Assembly: GCA_946482075.1 (NCBI GenBank) | Contig: CAMLQG010000131.1 | Coordinates: 1 to 6,425 of the forward strand | Length of the DNA: 6,425 nucleotides | DNA from: an uncultured Erythrobacteraceae bacterium | GTDB taxonomy: Bacteria > Pseudomonadota > Alphaproteobacteria > Sphingomonadales > Sphingomonadaceae | Reading direction: 5' to 3' | Notes under the pieces: model-generated | The model's database searches: none | Told to the model about the DNA's origin: nothing | Seen by the model: the letters and a program-made list of their open reading frames with translations, nothing else | Program-made: the position numbers and the translations under genes | Shown here: positions 5,469-6,425 of the stretch, in pieces | Position numbering within the stretch: position 1 is the stretch's first letter | Layout: each line of letters opens with the position of its first letter

Positions 5469-6118
5469 TGCTCGCACTCTACGGCCATCTCTTCTCCTCC
5501 TACACCTGGAAGGCGCTGATCCCGCTCTATGCGAACGATATCCCGTTCGAGTTCCGCGAGGTTGGTCCCGACCACGCGCAGAACACGGCGATCGTCCAGT
5601 CGACCGGGCCGCAGGGCAAGTTCCCGGTGCTGGAGGATGGCGGCACGCGCATTTTCGAGGCGACCACGATCATCGAATATCTCGCGCTCAACATTCCCGC
5701 AGCGCGCGGACTGATCCCGACCGAACCCCAGGCGGCCCTGCGCGTCCGCCAGATGGACCGGGTGTTCGACAATTACGTGATGAACATCATGCAGCTGTCG
5801 GTGAACGAATATCTGCGCGACGCGAACAATCCCAACCCGGCGATCCTTGAAGACGTCCGCAGGCAGCTCACCCGCACCTATGGCTGGCTGGAAAACTGGC
5901 TCGGCGAATATTTCGTCACCGACCACGTTTCGCTGATCGAATGCGCGGCGGCACCTTCGCTGTTCTACGCCGATTGGGTACACCGGATCGGTGACGATTT
6001 CCCTCGCCTCCAGCGCTGGCGCGCCCACCTGCTCGCTCTCCCCGCCATCAAGCGCTGCGTGGACGATGCCCGGCCCTATCGTCACTATTTCCCGCTCGGC
6101 GCTCCCGACCGCGACTGA
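5468..6118 (+). CDS. Glutathione S-transferase family protein (second of two)
   Basis: This is a 216-aa cytosolic GST that is clearly different from the GST at 3619. The N-terminal domain has LYGHLFSSYTWKALIPL (4-20) with S10/S11 near the active-site position, the GPQGKFPVL loop (47-55) with cis-proline P53, and E64 in RIFEATTIIEYLA (61-73). The C-terminal helical domain (about 85-216) includes the N-cap-like S155-E158 in DHVSLIECAAAPSLF. Two ATGs are possible. The ATG at 5459 would touch the only Shine-Dalgarno sequence (AGGA, 5455-5458) with no spacing. The ATG at 5468 is 9 bp from it and overlaps the DUF899 stop as TGATG, so 5468 is chosen. Substrate is unknown; the context suggests the same electrophilic compound class as its neighbours. 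Confidence 0.9.
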   Translation: MLALYGHLFSSYTWKALIPLYANDIPFEFREVGPDHAQNTAIVQSTGPQGKFPVLEDGGTRIFEATTIIEYLALNIPAARGLIPTEPQAALRVRQMDRVFDNYVMNIMQLSVNEYLRDANNPNPAILEDVRRQLTRTYGWLENWLGEYFVTDHVSLIECAAAPSLFYADWVHRIGDDFPRLQRWRAHLLALPAIKRCVDDARPYRHYFPLGAPDRD

Positions 6119-6129
6119 AGAGGTGAGGC

Positions 6130-6425
6130 ATGACCGTCCAGCTCAACCACACGATCGTCTGGTGCAGCGACAAGCACCGCTCCTCGGCCTTCATGGCGGA
6201 GATGCTGGGCCTGCCGGAACCGCAGCCCTTCGCCCATTTCCTGGTCGTGCCGCTGGAGAACGGCGTGTCGATGGATTTCATGGAGAAGGACGGCCCCATC
6301 GCTCTCCAGCACTACGCCTTCCTGGTGGACGATGCCACGTTCGACGCCGGCATGGCGAAGATCGCGGCGGACGAGCTCGATCACTGGGCCGATCCCAGCC
6401 GTGCTGATGCCACAGTGCTGCCCAT
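6130..6425 (+). CDS. VOC family protein, 5' part (truncated by the window edge)
   Basis: The first 98 residues of a VOC protein are visible, running out of the window. It starts MTVQLNHTIVWCSDK, has ENGVSMDFME (43-52) and LQHYAFLVDD (59-68). H7 on the first strand, D49 and H61 stand where VOC metalloenzymes keep ligands, so unlike the first VOC gene this one may hold a working metal site. The last ligand would be beyond the edge. AGAGG (6119-6123) lies 6 bp before the ATG, and the gap to the preceding GST is 11 bp, so it belongs to the same operon. Confidence 0.88.
   Translation, partial: MTVQLNHTIVWCSDKHRSSAFMAEMLGLPEPQPFAHFLVVPLENGVSMDFMEKDGPIALQHYAFLVDDATFDAGMAKIAADELDHWADPSRADATVLP

Larger units (their letters stand above)
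1531..6425 (+). other. Probable operon: VOC / DUF1428x2 / VOCx2 / GST / PhnB-like VOC / DUF899 / GST / VOC
   Basis: All eight genes face right. Gaps are 75 bp (with the hairpin), 2, 1, -4, 3, -1 and 11 bp in order, and no other gap is large enough for an obvious promoter or terminator. The tight packing and coupled starts argue for one transcript from the divergent region at 1463-1530, perhaps with reduced flow past the hairpin. The operon continues past the window end. It is headed by the divergent HxlR gene, the likely regulator. Confidence 0.8.

Overview
The window is high-GC DNA with alphaproteobacterial character, most likely from a sphingomonad (Sphingomonas, Sphingobium, Novosphingobium or a relative). 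This rests on the CobS protein at the left edge, the HxlR, VOC, GST and DUF proteins, a GC-rich 'GTCACCCCGGCC' palindrome of a kind I associate with sphingomonad genomes, and strong GC bias at third codon positions. The genus is an inference, because no rRNA or other marker gene is present.

Left part (1-757): the N-terminal 211 codons of cobS, the AAA+ subunit of aerobic cobaltochelatase, run leftward off the edge of the window. A 123-bp gap follows. It holds a possible promoter for cobS and a near-perfect 14-bp-arm palindrome.

Middle (758-1530): a leftward gene encodes a 234-aa HxlR-type winged-helix regulator with an extra C-terminal domain and a single cysteine. The 68-bp divergent gap to its right carries three alternating GTAACT-type half-sites about 10 bp apart, over the likely -10 of the regulator's own gene. 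This looks like an autoregulated operator that also controls the rightward genes.

Right part (1531-6425): eight rightward genes form a probable operon that runs out of the window. In order they are a single-domain VOC protein, a tandem (duplicated) DUF1428 protein, a two-domain CFP-30B-like VOC protein, a GST, a PhnB-like VOC protein, a DUF899 thioredoxin-fold protein, a second GST and a fourth VOC protein cut by the window end. After the first gene, which is separated by a 75-bp gap with a 12-bp hairpin, the genes are 1-11 bp apart or overlap by 1-4 bp, and most have clear Shine-Dalgarno sequences.

Taken together, an HxlR switch controls a dense set of small-molecule-handling folds: five VOC domains, two glutathione transferases, two DUF1428 domains and one thioredoxin-like protein. 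HxlR regulators of the YodB, QsrR and HypR type sense quinones, aldehydes and oxidants, and VOC proteins and GSTs handle electrophiles. The simplest reading is an inducible module for an electrophilic, quinone-like, aldehyde or xenobiotic substrate. No substrate can be named from the sequence, and I know of no characterised pathway with this gene set. I saw no tRNA, rRNA, CRISPR array, transposase or origin.
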